Shown piece after piece: positions 26,477 to 35,632 of a DNA stretch of 64,000 nt (the stretch's first letter is position 1; each line of letters starts with the position of its first letter). The notes under the pieces were generated by a model. The model was not told where the DNA came from. It was given only the letters and a program-made list of their open reading frames with translations, and made no database searches. The position numbers and the translations under genes were made by a program. Source of the DNA: JABDIP01 sp965237625 (GTDB lineage: Bacteria > Pseudomonadota > Alphaproteobacteria > DSM-16000 > Inquilinaceae); contig CBDEGD010000029.1 of assembly GCA_965237625.1 (NCBI GenBank), forward strand, positions 1 through 64,000, given 5' to 3'.

Positions 26477-27073
26477 TCACTTGAAGGGCGGACCGACAAT
26501 CCATGCCACCATGGCGCGGCGCACACCCTTGGTCACCGGGGTCACTCGATGCAGGACGTAGGATGGGAACAGGATCAACTGCCCCTTCTTCTTCGGCGCC
26601 GTCTCGATCTGACTGGTGCCATTGAATTCCAGATCGCCACCCTCATATTCCGACGGGTCGCTCATCTGAAAGGTAATCGACAGTTTGCGCTGAGCCTGGT
26701 CGTCTTTGCCCACATCGGTATGCCAGGCATAATGGCCCTGCTCCGAGCCTTCATAGGTTACATGATAGAGCGGCTCGTCGATGCCGGAGATGTCGAACTG
26801 ATAGGTGTTGGCATTCAGGATCGAGATGGCATCGATCAGCTTCTGATAGACCCATTGGTTTTCGCGGGTCGGATTGACCCGGCGGACGTGGCTCCGGTTG
26901 CCCTCCGGCTTGTAGGTCAAATCCTTGCCGACGACCACCCGCTCCGCCGGCTGAGTACCGGCGGTCTGATTGATCCGGTCGATTTCGTCGATGGAGTAGA
27001 CACCCTCGCCAAAGACAAAGGACGGCAGGTTGCGGCGAATCGGCGGTCGGTTCGGCACCGGAAAATGAAACAT
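26477..27073 (-). CDS. PKHD-type 2-oxoglutarate/Fe(II) dioxygenase
   Basis: A 198-aa non-heme iron enzyme. The iron-binding His-x-Asp is in HYAWHTDVG, the distal His in PSYVLHRVTPVTKG and the 2-oxoglutarate Arg in RRAMVAWIVGPP, in the spacing of PKHD-type (prolyl 4-hydroxylase-like) hydroxylases. AGGAG precedes the ATG. PiuC-like enzymes of this family often sit with TonB receptors; none is here, so the substrate is open. Confidence 0.87.
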   Translation of the reverse strand: MFHFPVPNRPPIRRNLPSFVFGEGVYSIDEIDRINQTAGTQPAERVVVGKDLTYKPEGNRSHVRRVNPTRENQWVYQKLIDAISILNANTYQFDISGIDEPLYHVTYEGSEQGHYAWHTDVGKDDQAQRKLSITFQMSDPSEYEGGDLEFNGTSQIETAPKKKGQLILFPSYVLHRVTPVTKGVRRAMVAWIVGPPFK

Positions 27074-27290
27074 CTTATTTGCTCCTGGAAGCGCAAACCG
27101 GCCCGAGCGGCGAATTGCTGCCGGTTGAATAGATCATCGGGTCACGTCCGTCCAGGGAGACCGGGCGCATTCTTCTTTCGCCAATCGTCTTCCCGGATGA
27201 CCTCATACAGCACCTGCCCTATCGTGCCTTGCGCACCGGTTGCCGACCGTTCAAGCATCGCCGGCGCTCGTTCCGGGGAGGAGTATTCGC

Positions 27291-28742
27291 GTGGATATCG
27301 ACGAGTTTCGCCGGCAGGCCCATGGCATGGTCGACTGGATGGCCGACTATCTGCAATCGGTCGAGCGCTATCCGGTGCGCGCTCAGACCACGCCGGGCGA
27401 AATCGCCGCCCGTCTGCCGGACGGACCGCCGGACGCGGCCGAGCCGATGGAAAAGATCTTCGCCGATTTCCAGGCCGACATCCTGCCAGGCATCACCCAT
27501 TGGCAGCACCCCAACTTCTTCGCCTTCTTCCCGGCAAATGCTTCGCCGCCCTCGGTGCTGGCCGAGATGCTGACCGCGACACTGGGCGCCAATTGCATGC
27601 TGTGGCAGACCTCGCCCGCCGGGACCGAGCTGGAAACCCGAATGATGGAATGGCTCGGCCAGATGATCGGCCTGCCCCAGGGCTTCCACGGGGTGATCCA
27701 GGACACCGCCTCGGGCGCCTCGCTCTGCGCTCTGCTGACGGCGCGGGAGCGGGCAACCGGCTGGCGCTGCAACGAGGCCGGGCTTGGCGCGCTCGGCGCC
27801 GATGGGGTGAGGCTCGCCGCCTATGTGTCGGAGGAAGCGCATTCCTCCATTGAGAAAGACGCGATGATCGCCGGCTATGGCCAGGAGGGTTTGCGCAAAA
27901 TCCCCGCCGGCGGTGATTTCGCCATGCGGGTCGACGCCCTGGAACAGGCGATCGCGGCGGATCTGGCGGCCGGCATCACACCGGCCTGCGTTGTTGCTAC
28001 ACTCGGTACGACCGGGGTCGGCGGCATGGACCCGCTACTCCCCATCGCCGAACTCTGCCAGCGCCACAACATCTTTCTGCATGTTGACGCGGCTTGGGCG
28101 GGCAGCGCGCTGATCCTGCCGGAACATCGGCATATGATTGAGGGCATCGAGCATGCCGACAGCTTCGTCTTCAATCCGCATAAATGGCTGTTCACGAATT
28201 TCGACTGCTCGGCCCATTTCGTCCGCGACCCGGAGGCGCTGACCCGCACCCTGTCGGTCACGCCGCTGTACCTGCAATCCCGCGAGACCGGCCAGGTGAT
28301 CGACTATCGCGACTGGGGCGTACCGCTCGGCCGCCGCTTCCGGGCGCTGAAACTTTGGTTCGTGATCCGCGCCTATGGCGTTGAAAAGCTGAAATCAATG
28401 ATCGCCGACCACATCGCCTGGACCGCCGAGTTGTACGAACAAATCGCCGCCGCCCCGGATTTCGAACCGATGGCCCCGCTCTCCCTCGGCCTGATCAATT
28501 TCCGCTATCACCCGCCCGGCCAGGACGACGAGGCCGGTCTTGACGCCCTGAACCAACGCCTGCTGGAAGACCTCAATGACAGCGGCCGGCTCTATTTGAC
28601 CCAGAACCGCGTCAAGGGCCGTTACGCCATCCGCTTTTCCATTGGCCAGACGGCGGTGACCCGGGATCATATCCAGCGGGCCTGGGGCGTGATCCGGGAG
28701 ATGGCGGCCCAAGCTGGCGCGATCGCGTTCCCCCAACCCTGA
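27291..28742 (+). CDS. PLP-dependent aromatic-L-amino-acid decarboxylase-like protein
   Basis: A group II decarboxylase of 483 aa. The GTG at 27291 is chosen because GGGGAGGAG lies 6 nt upstream and VDIDEFRRQAHGMVDWMADY is the usual start. Conserved parts are HPNFFAFFPAN, DTASGASLCALLTAR, HSSIEKDAMIAGYG, FLHVDAAWAGSA with the PLP-binding Asp, and the Schiff-base Lys in FVFNPHKWLFTNFDC. The family decarboxylates DOPA, tryptophan or related amino acids; the exact substrate cannot be read from sequence. Confidence 0.9.
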   Translation: MDIDEFRRQAHGMVDWMADYLQSVERYPVRAQTTPGEIAARLPDGPPDAAEPMEKIFADFQADILPGITHWQHPNFFAFFPANASPPSVLAEMLTATLGANCMLWQTSPAGTELETRMMEWLGQMIGLPQGFHGVIQDTASGASLCALLTARERATGWRCNEAGLGALGADGVRLAAYVSEEAHSSIEKDAMIAGYGQEGLRKIPAGGDFAMRVDALEQAIAADLAAGITPACVVATLGTTGVGGMDPLLPIAELCQRHNIFLHVDAAWAGSALILPEHRHMIEGIEHADSFVFNPHKWLFTNFDCSAHFVRDPEALTRTLSVTPLYLQSRETGQVIDYRDWGVPLGRRFRALKLWFVIRAYGVEKLKSMIADHIAWTAELYEQIAAAPDFEPMAPLSLGLINFRYHPPGQDDEAGLDALNQRLLEDLNDSGRLYLTQNRVKGRYAIRFSIGQTAVTRDHIQRAWGVIREMAAQAGAIAFPQP

Positions 28743-28791
28743 TCTTCCGTTACTGTCGGCGGTAATCTTCAATGCCCCGGGAACAATATCT

Positions 28792-29379
28792 ATGGGTATT
28801 CGCTATGTGACAAATGCCGACAACAGGGGTTGGCTGATGGTCCGATACGCCAACGACTCGACATATCCGCCGCTCCCGCAATTCCTCAAAGTAGACCACC
28901 AGAGAACGGTCGACGGCCGGGACCATTTCTCGATCCTGGAGGGCCGCAACAGGGGCAAGACCGCAAGCGTCAGCCTGAAGGGCGACTTTACCTCATACCT
29001 CACTTCGGTCGTTCCGCCGCACCCCTCTGCCGCGACCGTCAAATTCAACCTCAAGACCAAAGAGATGTCATACGGCGATACCGGGCACATTGCCGCCAAG
29101 ACGATGGATGCGAACCCAGTTCCGCTGGGCATCCATGATCTGGAAATTCCATACGAGGTTCACTCTTTGGGAACCTCGTATCTGGCTCAATCGAAATATG
29201 CCACGACATGGTTCAGGGTCGGTCATTCCGGCGATCGCTTTCTTCACCCCGGCAGAATCTCGGCGGGATGCGTCACCGTGACCGACCTCGGCACCTGGAC
29301 CAGCATCTATGAGTACCTCATCAAGTCGCGCAAGGGCGACGGCCGGAGTGTCGGGAAAATCGAGGTGGTGGATGATTAG
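28792..29379 (+). CDS. L,D-transpeptidase-like (YkuD-type) protein
   Basis: 195 aa without a signal peptide. The region FRVGHSGDRFLHPGRISAGCVTVTD resembles the HxGxx...SxGCxxV active-site motif of L,D-transpeptidase-fold proteins with the nucleophilic Cys in SAGC. The N-terminal part (LEGRNRGKTASVSLKGDF) is beta-rich and not assigned. It overlaps the next gene by 8 bp (ATGATTAG), so both are translated as a unit. The cytosolic prediction is odd for a cell-wall enzyme; it may be a toxin-like effector or use a non-classical export route. Confidence 0.6.
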   Translation: MGIRYVTNADNRGWLMVRYANDSTYPPLPQFLKVDHQRTVDGRDHFSILEGRNRGKTASVSLKGDFTSYLTSVVPPHPSAATVKFNLKTKEMSYGDTGHIAAKTMDANPVPLGIHDLEIPYEVHSLGTSYLAQSKYATTWFRVGHSGDRFLHPGRISAGCVTVTDLGTWTSIYEYLIKSRKGDGRSVGKIEVVDD

Positions 29380-29905
29380 AGAGCATATCTTCACTCGAAA
29401 AATCGGCCTCCTCCACCTTCTTGCGGCGGCGCTGCTCCTATGGTCGCCGCTTGGCGTCGTCGCCCAAGAGCCGGCCCCGGATTCATATTTGGGACAGGAG
29501 GACCTCAAGAATATCTCCCTGCTCTCCGGGCGATTTCACAATGCCAGCGAAGACGATGCCCGGCTGGCCCGCGAATCCTTGCAGATGGCCATGCAATCGG
29601 CCGATCGCGGTAATTGGGCCGCCGCCTTCAAAGGGTACGGGGAGTCGGCGGTGATCCGCCCCAGCGCGGAGGCGCTGGCGGGATTGGCGGTCTCGATCTC
29701 CCGAATATCCAGAAACCGGGAATCATGCGCCGACACCCAGATCGCAAAGCTGCGCGACCTGTCGGAGGCGTTCGGATTCCTCGCCCTCGCGGCTGAGTTT
29801 GGCCGGATCCACGATGAGCGTATTGATCTCGGCGAGGCGCATAGAGAAATAATCGAGACGCAGCAACTCATCGTCGATCAGGCGGCAAACTGTCAGCGCG
29901 GATAG
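29372..29905 (+). CDS. Secreted hypothetical protein coupled to the YkuD-like gene
   Basis: From the ATG at 29372 a signal peptide (KIGLLHLLAAALLLWSPLGVVAQ) leads to an alpha-helical protein of about 150 aa (ASEDDARLARESLQMAMQSA, AFKGYGESAVIRPSAEALAG) that looks like a TPR-type helical repeat. Two Cys (ESCADT; ANCQRG) could form a disulfide. The gene starts inside the end of the upstream frame, so the two products probably work together, for example as enzyme and periplasmic partner. Confidence 0.65.
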   Translation: MIREHIFTRKIGLLHLLAAALLLWSPLGVVAQEPAPDSYLGQEDLKNISLLSGRFHNASEDDARLARESLQMAMQSADRGNWAAAFKGYGESAVIRPSAEALAGLAVSISRISRNRESCADTQIAKLRDLSEAFGFLALAAEFGRIHDERIDLGEAHREIIETQQLIVDQAANCQRG

Positions 29906-30087
29906 GGTACGCCGCCAAAGCGCGCATCGGGAAGCACTCAGCCGCCTTGGAAATCGGACCAAATCCCGGATGCGGACGCATCGACCGGGCACTCGTGAGG
30001 GTACTGGAATTCGATGCCCGGGCGGGGGGCGGGACTTTAAACTCATCGAAGCTCGGACGCCGGAACCTGGGTCGCACAGTGCAACCT

Positions 30088-30125
30088 AATGCCAAGGGGC
30101 ATAGATATCGACCGGTTTGGCGCGG
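30088..30125. repeat. Partial diverged copy of the 16703 repeat arm
   Basis: AATGCCAAGGGGCATAGATA and the following TCGACCGGTTT match the 16703 arm (AATACCAAGGGAGATAGATA, TTGACCGGTTT) with a few changes. No right arm is found, so it is a solitary half next to the 3' end of ybjQ. Confidence 0.65.
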
Positions 30126-30129
30126 CGTC

Positions 30130-30450
30130 CTACTCCACCACTACGGCGGTACCGGCGGCGGCGACCATCAGCATGCAGCCGTTCTGGCCGACGGTTTCGT
30201 AGTCGAGATCCACGCCGATGACGGCGTTGGCGCCGAGATCGACTGGCTGTTGCACCATCTCCTGCATCGCCATTTCCTTGGCTCTGCGCAGCTCCTCTTC
30301 GTAGGCTGCCGAGCGTCCACCGACGACGTCACGGATTCCGGCAAACAGATCCTTGAAGATATTGGCGCCGAGGATCGCCTCGCCGCTGACCACGCCCTTG
30401 TAGTCGACGATTCTGCGGTCCTGGAGGGTGGCGGTGGTGGTGACGCGCAT
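30130..30450 (-). CDS. ybjQ: YbjQ/UPF0145 heavy-metal-binding-domain protein
   Basis: 106 aa with the family core MRVTTTATLQDRRIVDYKGV, VSGEAILGANIFKD, a central helix EEELRRAKEMAMQEMV and DLGANAVIGVDLDYETVG. The members form pentamers in solved structures, but the role is unknown. AAGGGA precedes the ATG. Confidence 0.88.
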   Translation of the reverse strand: MRVTTTATLQDRRIVDYKGVVSGEAILGANIFKDLFAGIRDVVGGRSAAYEEELRRAKEMAMQEMVQQPVDLGANAVIGVDLDYETVGQNGCMLMVAAAGTAVVVE

Positions 30451-30473
30451 GTTTGACGGTCCCTTCCAATGAG

Positions 30474-30887
30474 CTACAGCGGTGTCTCTTCAATGGTCAC
30501 GCGGTTGGCATAGAAAGCGACGAGATCGGTGAGTTCATCGGAGAACTCAAAGGGTGCGGGATAGGACCAAGCGATCCCGGATTGGCGAATCTCGCCGGCC
30601 GCATCGGTAAGATCAAAATACACCGCGTCGCCTTTGATGGGACAATGGGTCGTGTGATCGTTCGGGCGCAGAGTCGCGGAGATGTCCGATGGCGGCAGGT
30701 AGCAGACGGGATCATAAATGTCCTTGCCGACCTCCAGGACCCGCACCGCCTTGTTCGTGTCGGCCAGCACTTCGTCGCCCAGCCGAATGACGAGGCGCCG
30801 GGCCAGTGGTTTGATACGCATGAAATGCCTGGGCTCGGCTGGGTTGTGAATGGCGTTCGGCACCAGCGTCGTATCGGATTGGCTCAT
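30474..30887 (-). CDS. DUF427 domain protein
   Basis: 137 aa. RRLVIRLGDEVLADTNKAVRVLE, YDPVCYLPPSDI, HTTHCPIKGDAVYFDL and GIAWSYPAPFE are the DUF427 signatures. GGGGGAC is 8 nt upstream of the ATG at 30887, preferred to the ATG at 30902. Function unknown; it probably forms a unit with ybjQ. Confidence 0.85.
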   Translation of the reverse strand: MSQSDTTLVPNAIHNPAEPRHFMRIKPLARRLVIRLGDEVLADTNKAVRVLEVGKDIYDPVCYLPPSDISATLRPNDHTTHCPIKGDAVYFDLTDAAGEIRQSGIAWSYPAPFEFSDELTDLVAFYANRVTIEETPL

Positions 30888-30939
30888 TTGGTCGTCCCCC
30901 ATTCTCGTGTTGCACCAGCCTGGATCTCCGGCACGAAAC

Positions 30940-31926
30940 CTAGGCGAATTGTTTCTCCGCCTCCTCTATGCGCCGTTCTACCTGTTCGATGGCGATGCTG
31001 CCAGGCGCCCCCCTGCTGTGCGCCAACTCGTTGGCAAGACGTTGCACGACCGCATTGGCCGGTGTCGCCACGCCATGGCGCAGCCCGAGCTCGACGATCT
31101 CGCCGTTGAGGTAGTCCGCCTCGATGTCGCCGGTGCCCCGGATCAGGCTCTGGATCGAGGAGCCGCCGAGACGCTCGACACCGCGGATGTCGCCGTGTTC
31201 GAGCAATCCCTTGCGCCGGGCCCGCATGTCCTCATCGCTCAGCCAGTCGATGCCGGCGGCCGTGAAGCAGGCGCGGCCTTCCTCCCGCACCACCGCATTG
31301 ATGGCGTCGGCGGCCGGCCCCCGCGGCGAAACCGCCCCCAGGGCGTTGCCCAAATTCATCAGCAGCTTCCCATATTTCGGCCGCATCACGTCAGTCACCG
31401 GTTTGGAGCTCAGATTCGCCATTTCGAAGTGCCGGGCGATCTCGGCGGCGCGGTCGTCGACCCCATGGGGATAAAGCCCCAGATCGAGAATGGCGCGCAT
31501 CGGGTGCCCATGGCCCTGAACGCGCCCGGGCTCGACGAATTGCGCCGGCATATAGACGCACATCCCATAGACTTGGCCGAAGAGCCGTGCGGCAAAGCGC
31601 TCATTCGCCACCCCGTTCTGGCAACAGACCACCGGGATGTCGGGCCCTCGGACTTCCATCAGATCCGCCAAAGCGGCCTCGGTATGCTGGCATTTCATCG
31701 TCAGCACGACCAAATCATCGTCCCTTGGCGCGATATCGCCAGGATGCCCGACCGCCGTGATGGGCACGGTGATGTCCTCGGTGGGGTTTTCGTACCGTAG
31801 CCCCCGGGCCTGCATGGCATCTAGATGCGCGCCACGGGCAATGAGCACCACGTCCACGCCCGCCTTGTGAAGCTCCGCTCCGATAACGCCGCCTACTCCG
31901 CCGGCACCGTAAATGATGAAACGCAT
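30940..31926 (-). CDS. Ketopantoate reductase-family oxidoreductase
   Basis: 328 aa. An N-terminal NADP-binding Rossmann motif MRFIIYGAGGVGGVIGAEL, VVLTMKCQHTEAAL and CCQNGVANE lead to the C-terminal PanE/ApbA helical domain (KYGKLLMNLGNALGAV, Lys as the likely catalytic residue; GSSIQSLIRGTGDIEADYLNGEI). The family reduces 2-dehydropantoate, but several paralogues act on other 2-oxo acids, so panE is not asserted. AGAGG sits upstream of the ATG at 31926. Confidence 0.85.
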   Translation of the reverse strand: MRFIIYGAGGVGGVIGAELHKAGVDVVLIARGAHLDAMQARGLRYENPTEDITVPITAVGHPGDIAPRDDDLVVLTMKCQHTEAALADLMEVRGPDIPVVCCQNGVANERFAARLFGQVYGMCVYMPAQFVEPGRVQGHGHPMRAILDLGLYPHGVDDRAAEIARHFEMANLSSKPVTDVMRPKYGKLLMNLGNALGAVSPRGPAADAINAVVREEGRACFTAAGIDWLSDEDMRARRKGLLEHGDIRGVERLGGSSIQSLIRGTGDIEADYLNGEIVELGLRHGVATPANAVVQRLANELAHSRGAPGSIAIEQVERRIEEAEKQFA

Positions 31927-31941
31927 CACGGCCTCTCGCAT

Positions 31942-32357
31942 ACCGCGCCAATCGAACGTAATTTTCGCACCCTAATCAGACGATGGTCGTCAGAAATTGC
32001 CAGTGTCAGCCGATTGGGTCCGGCCCCTCCGAAACGCCGAAATTCAACCAGCACTTGGCAGCATCGAATTCGCGCGGAAATTCCCCGTCCGGCGTTTCTC
32101 GGTCGGCTGCTTTGGTTGGGATAAACTTCCGAGCCTAAGTGTGAGATTCGTCACATACACTACCGTTTCGCCTCGGCATCATCCTACCACGGTCATAGCG
32201 TAGAGGGCATGATGATACGGCTAGGCCGATTTGGCCATAGTCAGATAAAACCTCACCGACTATTTCTGCATGGCGAATATAGATCGAAACCATCAAGATA
32301 AATTCATCTAGTTAGAGTATTGCAATAATACAGACAATCGAAAATTGGAATTATATT
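31942..32357. other. 416-bp AT-rich intergenic region
   Basis: No gene is seen. The right half (about 32200-32357) is clearly AT-rich compared with the window and contains the palindrome TATTGCAATA a little upstream of the next gene; it probably holds the promoter of the orphan secreted gene. Confidence 0.5.
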
Positions 32358-33239
32358 ATGAATACATTCAAAGTCATTATTGTCGGATTCGTAATCTCCG
32401 CAGTGATATTTGGAGATATTCCGAGGGCTGAAGCCAATCCTCTGCGCGTCGTGTTCCAGGGGATTGCTCGACTGTTCCGCGGTGCACCGGCGAGACGGCC
32501 GATATTTCCAACTCCCCGTCCAGGTCTTCCCGGCTACGGCCAGCCATCCACAATGGCACGCCTATTCCTGGAGGAATTTCAATATACTGCAGCTCTGGCA
32601 CGAACCCGCCGGCAGCATATCCTCAGGTCGATCGATTCCGCGCCGGTGGAAATCGAGACCGCATACGTTGTTGGACGGACACCGTCTTTGGATGCGTTGA
32701 TTCTCAGCGAGGCTCAGTTGGTGACGGTTGAGGCCCAATACACCAGACAGATCGCCTCACTCGCCGACGAACTCCTCGGATCAGTTGCGACCCGCGCTTT
32801 TCGTACCAGGGCTGAGCTCGAACAGGCGCTGCGAACAGCTTTGAATGCCAGGGCGCCAGGTGCAAGTTGGACATTCGAGGTCGCCAATGGCCGTCTCACG
32901 TTTCCTTCGCTAGGGCAAATCGGCGCGGTTGAAATCAAGGGCGGGAGCATCAATGCATATGCGTGGACTACTGGATTGGCTGGAATCGTCGCCTGCGGCT
33001 CGACCGAATGTGTGGATGAACTTCTCGAGCGATTGGTGCCGCACGGGTCGGACGAGACCATTTCAAGGGCCGAAGCGGATGAAATTCGACTGCGGAATTC
33101 GGACATTTACCAGGGGTCACGTGTGCCGACTGGCGATGTGCTTGGCACTCCCTTCCTGACCGATGACTGGATCCACCTTCAGTCGCCCCGGTCGCCCCTA
33201 TTTGGTCTGATTTCACCCGAAGTGGGGGAGGCGCCGTAG
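32358..33239 (+). CDS. Orphan secreted protein of unknown function
   Basis: 293 aa. MNTFKVIIVGFVISAVIFGD is followed by PRAEANPLR, a credible signal peptide. The mature part has a short Pro-rich linker, an alpha-helical middle (AQYTRQIASLADELLGS; RAELEQALRTALNARAPGAS), two Cys (VACGSTECVDE) and an acidic C-terminus. The upstream DNA is AT-rich and codon use is less GC-biased at the start, which fits recent acquisition. No family is recognised. Confidence 0.65.
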   Translation: MNTFKVIIVGFVISAVIFGDIPRAEANPLRVVFQGIARLFRGAPARRPIFPTPRPGLPGYGQPSTMARLFLEEFQYTAALARTRRQHILRSIDSAPVEIETAYVVGRTPSLDALILSEAQLVTVEAQYTRQIASLADELLGSVATRAFRTRAELEQALRTALNARAPGASWTFEVANGRLTFPSLGQIGAVEIKGGSINAYAWTTGLAGIVACGSTECVDELLERLVPHGSDETISRAEADEIRLRNSDIYQGSRVPTGDVLGTPFLTDDWIHLQSPRSPLFGLISPEVGEAP

Positions 33240-33301
33240 CAGACTGTCCGCAAAATCGGAAGTCGACTCCGCAAATCACGGATACGGCCTTTCGCGGCCC
33301 C

Positions 33302-35632
33302 CTACCGCTTGCGCAGAGCCTCGATCGCCATCAGCACCCGTTCCGGGGTCGCCGGCGCGTCAAGGTGGGGCGTAGCGCCCTTCCCGCCCGTGGCCGCCAC
33401 GGCGTCCTTCAGGGCCAGGAAAGCGGAGATGGCGAGCATCAGTGGCGGTTCGCCGACCGCCTTGGAGCGGTGGATCACGTCTTCCTTGTTCGGATGGCCG
33501 TGCATCAGGGTCACGCGGAAAGAGGTCGGGATGTCCCCTGCCGTGGGGATCTTGTAGGTGGAGGGGGCGTGGGTGCGGAGGTGGCCCTTGTCGTCCCACC
33601 ACAGCTCCTCGGAGGTCAGCCAGCCATAACCCTGGACGTATCCGCCCTCGACCTGGCCGAGATCAATCGCCGGATTGATGCTGTCGCCGCAATCATGGAG
33701 GATATCGACCTGGGTCAGCCGATGCTCGCCGGTGAGGGCATCGACCATCACCTCGCTGACCGCCGCCCCATAGGCGAAGTAATAGAACGGCCGGCCGCGC
33801 CCGGCATCGCGGTCCCAGGCGATCTTCGGCGTCTTGTAGAAGCCTGTCGAGGACAGCGAGACGCGGTTCATATAGGACAGCTTGGCGAGCTGCCGGAAGC
33901 TCATCTCATGACCGCCGCCCCGGACATTATTTCCTTCGAAAGCAACGTCTTGCCGGTTCAATCTAAAGTGATCCGCAAACATTTTCGCCATGCGGTCGCG
34001 GATCGTGCGGGCGGCGGCCTTTGCTGCCTGGCCGTTGAGATCGGTGCCCGATGACGCAGCGGTCGGCGAGGTGTTGGGCACTTTGTCCGTGGTTGTCGCG
34101 GTGATGCGCACACGGTCGACATCGATCTGGAATTCCTCGGCGACGATCTGGGCGATCTTGGTATAGACGCCCTGCCCCATCTCGGTGCCGCCATGGTTCA
34201 ACTGGACGCTGCCGTCCTGATAGATATGGACCAGGGCGCCGGCCTGGTTGAGATGGGTGGCGGTGAAGGAAATACCGAATTTCACCGGCGTCAGGGCGAG
34301 TCCGCGCTTGAACCGCTCGTTCCCGGCATTGAAGGCGTCGATCTCCCGCCGTCGCGCCGCGTAGCCGCTGGATTTCTCCAGAGCCGGGATCAACTCGGGC
34401 AGGATGTTGTCGGTGATCTTCTGGTAGTAGGGCGTCGTGTTGCGGCTGCGCTTGCCGTAGAGGTTCGCCTTGCGCACCTCCAACGGATCACGGCCGAGGG
34501 CGCGGGCGATCTCGTCGACCACATATTCGATCGACACCATGCCCTGAGGCCCGCCGAATCCCCGGAAGGCGGTGTTGCTGACTGTATGGGTCTTGCAGCG
34601 ATGGCCGGTGATGGTGGCGGCCGGCAGGAAATAGGCGTTGTCGGCGTGGAACATCGCCCGGTCGACGATGGCGTTGGAGAGGTCCGGCGACATGCCGCAA
34701 CGGCCGGCCAGTTCCATCTCCAGGGCCAGGATACGGCCGTCCCCGTCGAAACCGATCTCATAGCGGGTCACGAAATCATGGCGCTTGCCGGTCATGATCA
34801 TGTCGTCGTCGCGGTCCAGCCGCAGCTTGACCGGGCGGCCGGTCCTGTTGGCGAGCAGGGAAGCGATGCAGGCGACCAGTGCCGGCTGGGTCTCCTTGCC
34901 GCCGAAGCCGCCGCCCATGCGCCGCACCTCCACAATCACCGCATGGTCGGGCCGGCCCAACACCTTGGCGATCAGATGCTGCACTTCCGACGGGTGCTGG
35001 GTGGAGGAATGGACCAGCATATCGCCGTCTTCGCGCGGCAAGGCATAGGCGACCTGGCCCTCCAGGTAGAAATGGTCCTGGCCGCCGATATCGAGCTCGC
35101 CCTTGAGCCGGTGCGGCGCCTTGGCCATCTCCCCAGCGCTGTCTCCGATGCTGAAGGTGAGCGGCGGCGAGACGAAATGCCCCTCCTCCCAGGCCTGCCG
35201 GGTCGTCAGGACCGCCGGCAAATCCGTGTAATCGACGGAGATCAGTTTCGCGGCGGCGCGGGCCTCGGCCACGGTCTCGGCGGCCACCGCCGCCACCGCC
35301 TGGCCGGCATATTCGACAAGGTCCTCCGCCAGCACCGGATCGCCGGGAAAGACCGGGCCGATATCCACCGCGCCGGGCACATCGGCGGCGGTCAGCACAG
35401 CGTGCACGCCGGGGGCCGATTGGGCCCTGGCCGTATCGATGCCCGTGATCCGGGCATGGGCCCGGTCCGACATCAGCACATAGGCCATCAGCGTGCCGGG
35501 CAACTCGGGAATATCGTCGATATAGACCGCCGCGCCGGAGACATGCTTGTGGGCGCTATCATGGGGCAGTGCGGTGGCGACGCCGCCAGCGATGCGGCCG
35601 GGCCGGTCGACGGGCCTTGTATCGTCAGCCAT
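33302..35632 (-). CDS. xdhB: Xanthine dehydrogenase molybdopterin-binding subunit
   Basis: The large subunit that oxidises hypoxanthine and xanthine to urate at the molybdenum site. 776 aa with the a/b hammerhead (HKHVSGAAVYIDDIPELPGT), RMGGGFGGKETQP, FRGFGGPQGMVSIEYVVDEI, NHGGTEMGQGVYTKIAQI and the catalytic-Glu region VIHRSKAVGEPPLMLAIS. GGAGGCGG precedes the ATG. It overlaps xdhA by 8 bp. Confidence 0.95.
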   Translation of the reverse strand: MADDTRPVDRPGRIAGGVATALPHDSAHKHVSGAAVYIDDIPELPGTLMAYVLMSDRAHARITGIDTARAQSAPGVHAVLTAADVPGAVDIGPVFPGDPVLAEDLVEYAGQAVAAVAAETVAEARAAAKLISVDYTDLPAVLTTRQAWEEGHFVSPPLTFSIGDSAGEMAKAPHRLKGELDIGGQDHFYLEGQVAYALPREDGDMLVHSSTQHPSEVQHLIAKVLGRPDHAVIVEVRRMGGGFGGKETQPALVACIASLLANRTGRPVKLRLDRDDDMIMTGKRHDFVTRYEIGFDGDGRILALEMELAGRCGMSPDLSNAIVDRAMFHADNAYFLPAATITGHRCKTHTVSNTAFRGFGGPQGMVSIEYVVDEIARALGRDPLEVRKANLYGKRSRNTTPYYQKITDNILPELIPALEKSSGYAARRREIDAFNAGNERFKRGLALTPVKFGISFTATHLNQAGALVHIYQDGSVQLNHGGTEMGQGVYTKIAQIVAEEFQIDVDRVRITATTTDKVPNTSPTAASSGTDLNGQAAKAAARTIRDRMAKMFADHFRLNRQDVAFEGNNVRGGGHEMSFRQLAKLSYMNRVSLSSTGFYKTPKIAWDRDAGRGRPFYYFAYGAAVSEVMVDALTGEHRLTQVDILHDCGDSINPAIDLGQVEGGYVQGYGWLTSEELWWDDKGHLRTHAPSTYKIPTAGDIPTSFRVTLMHGHPNKEDVIHRSKAVGEPPLMLAISAFLALKDAVAATGGKGATPHLDAPATPERVLMAIEALRKR

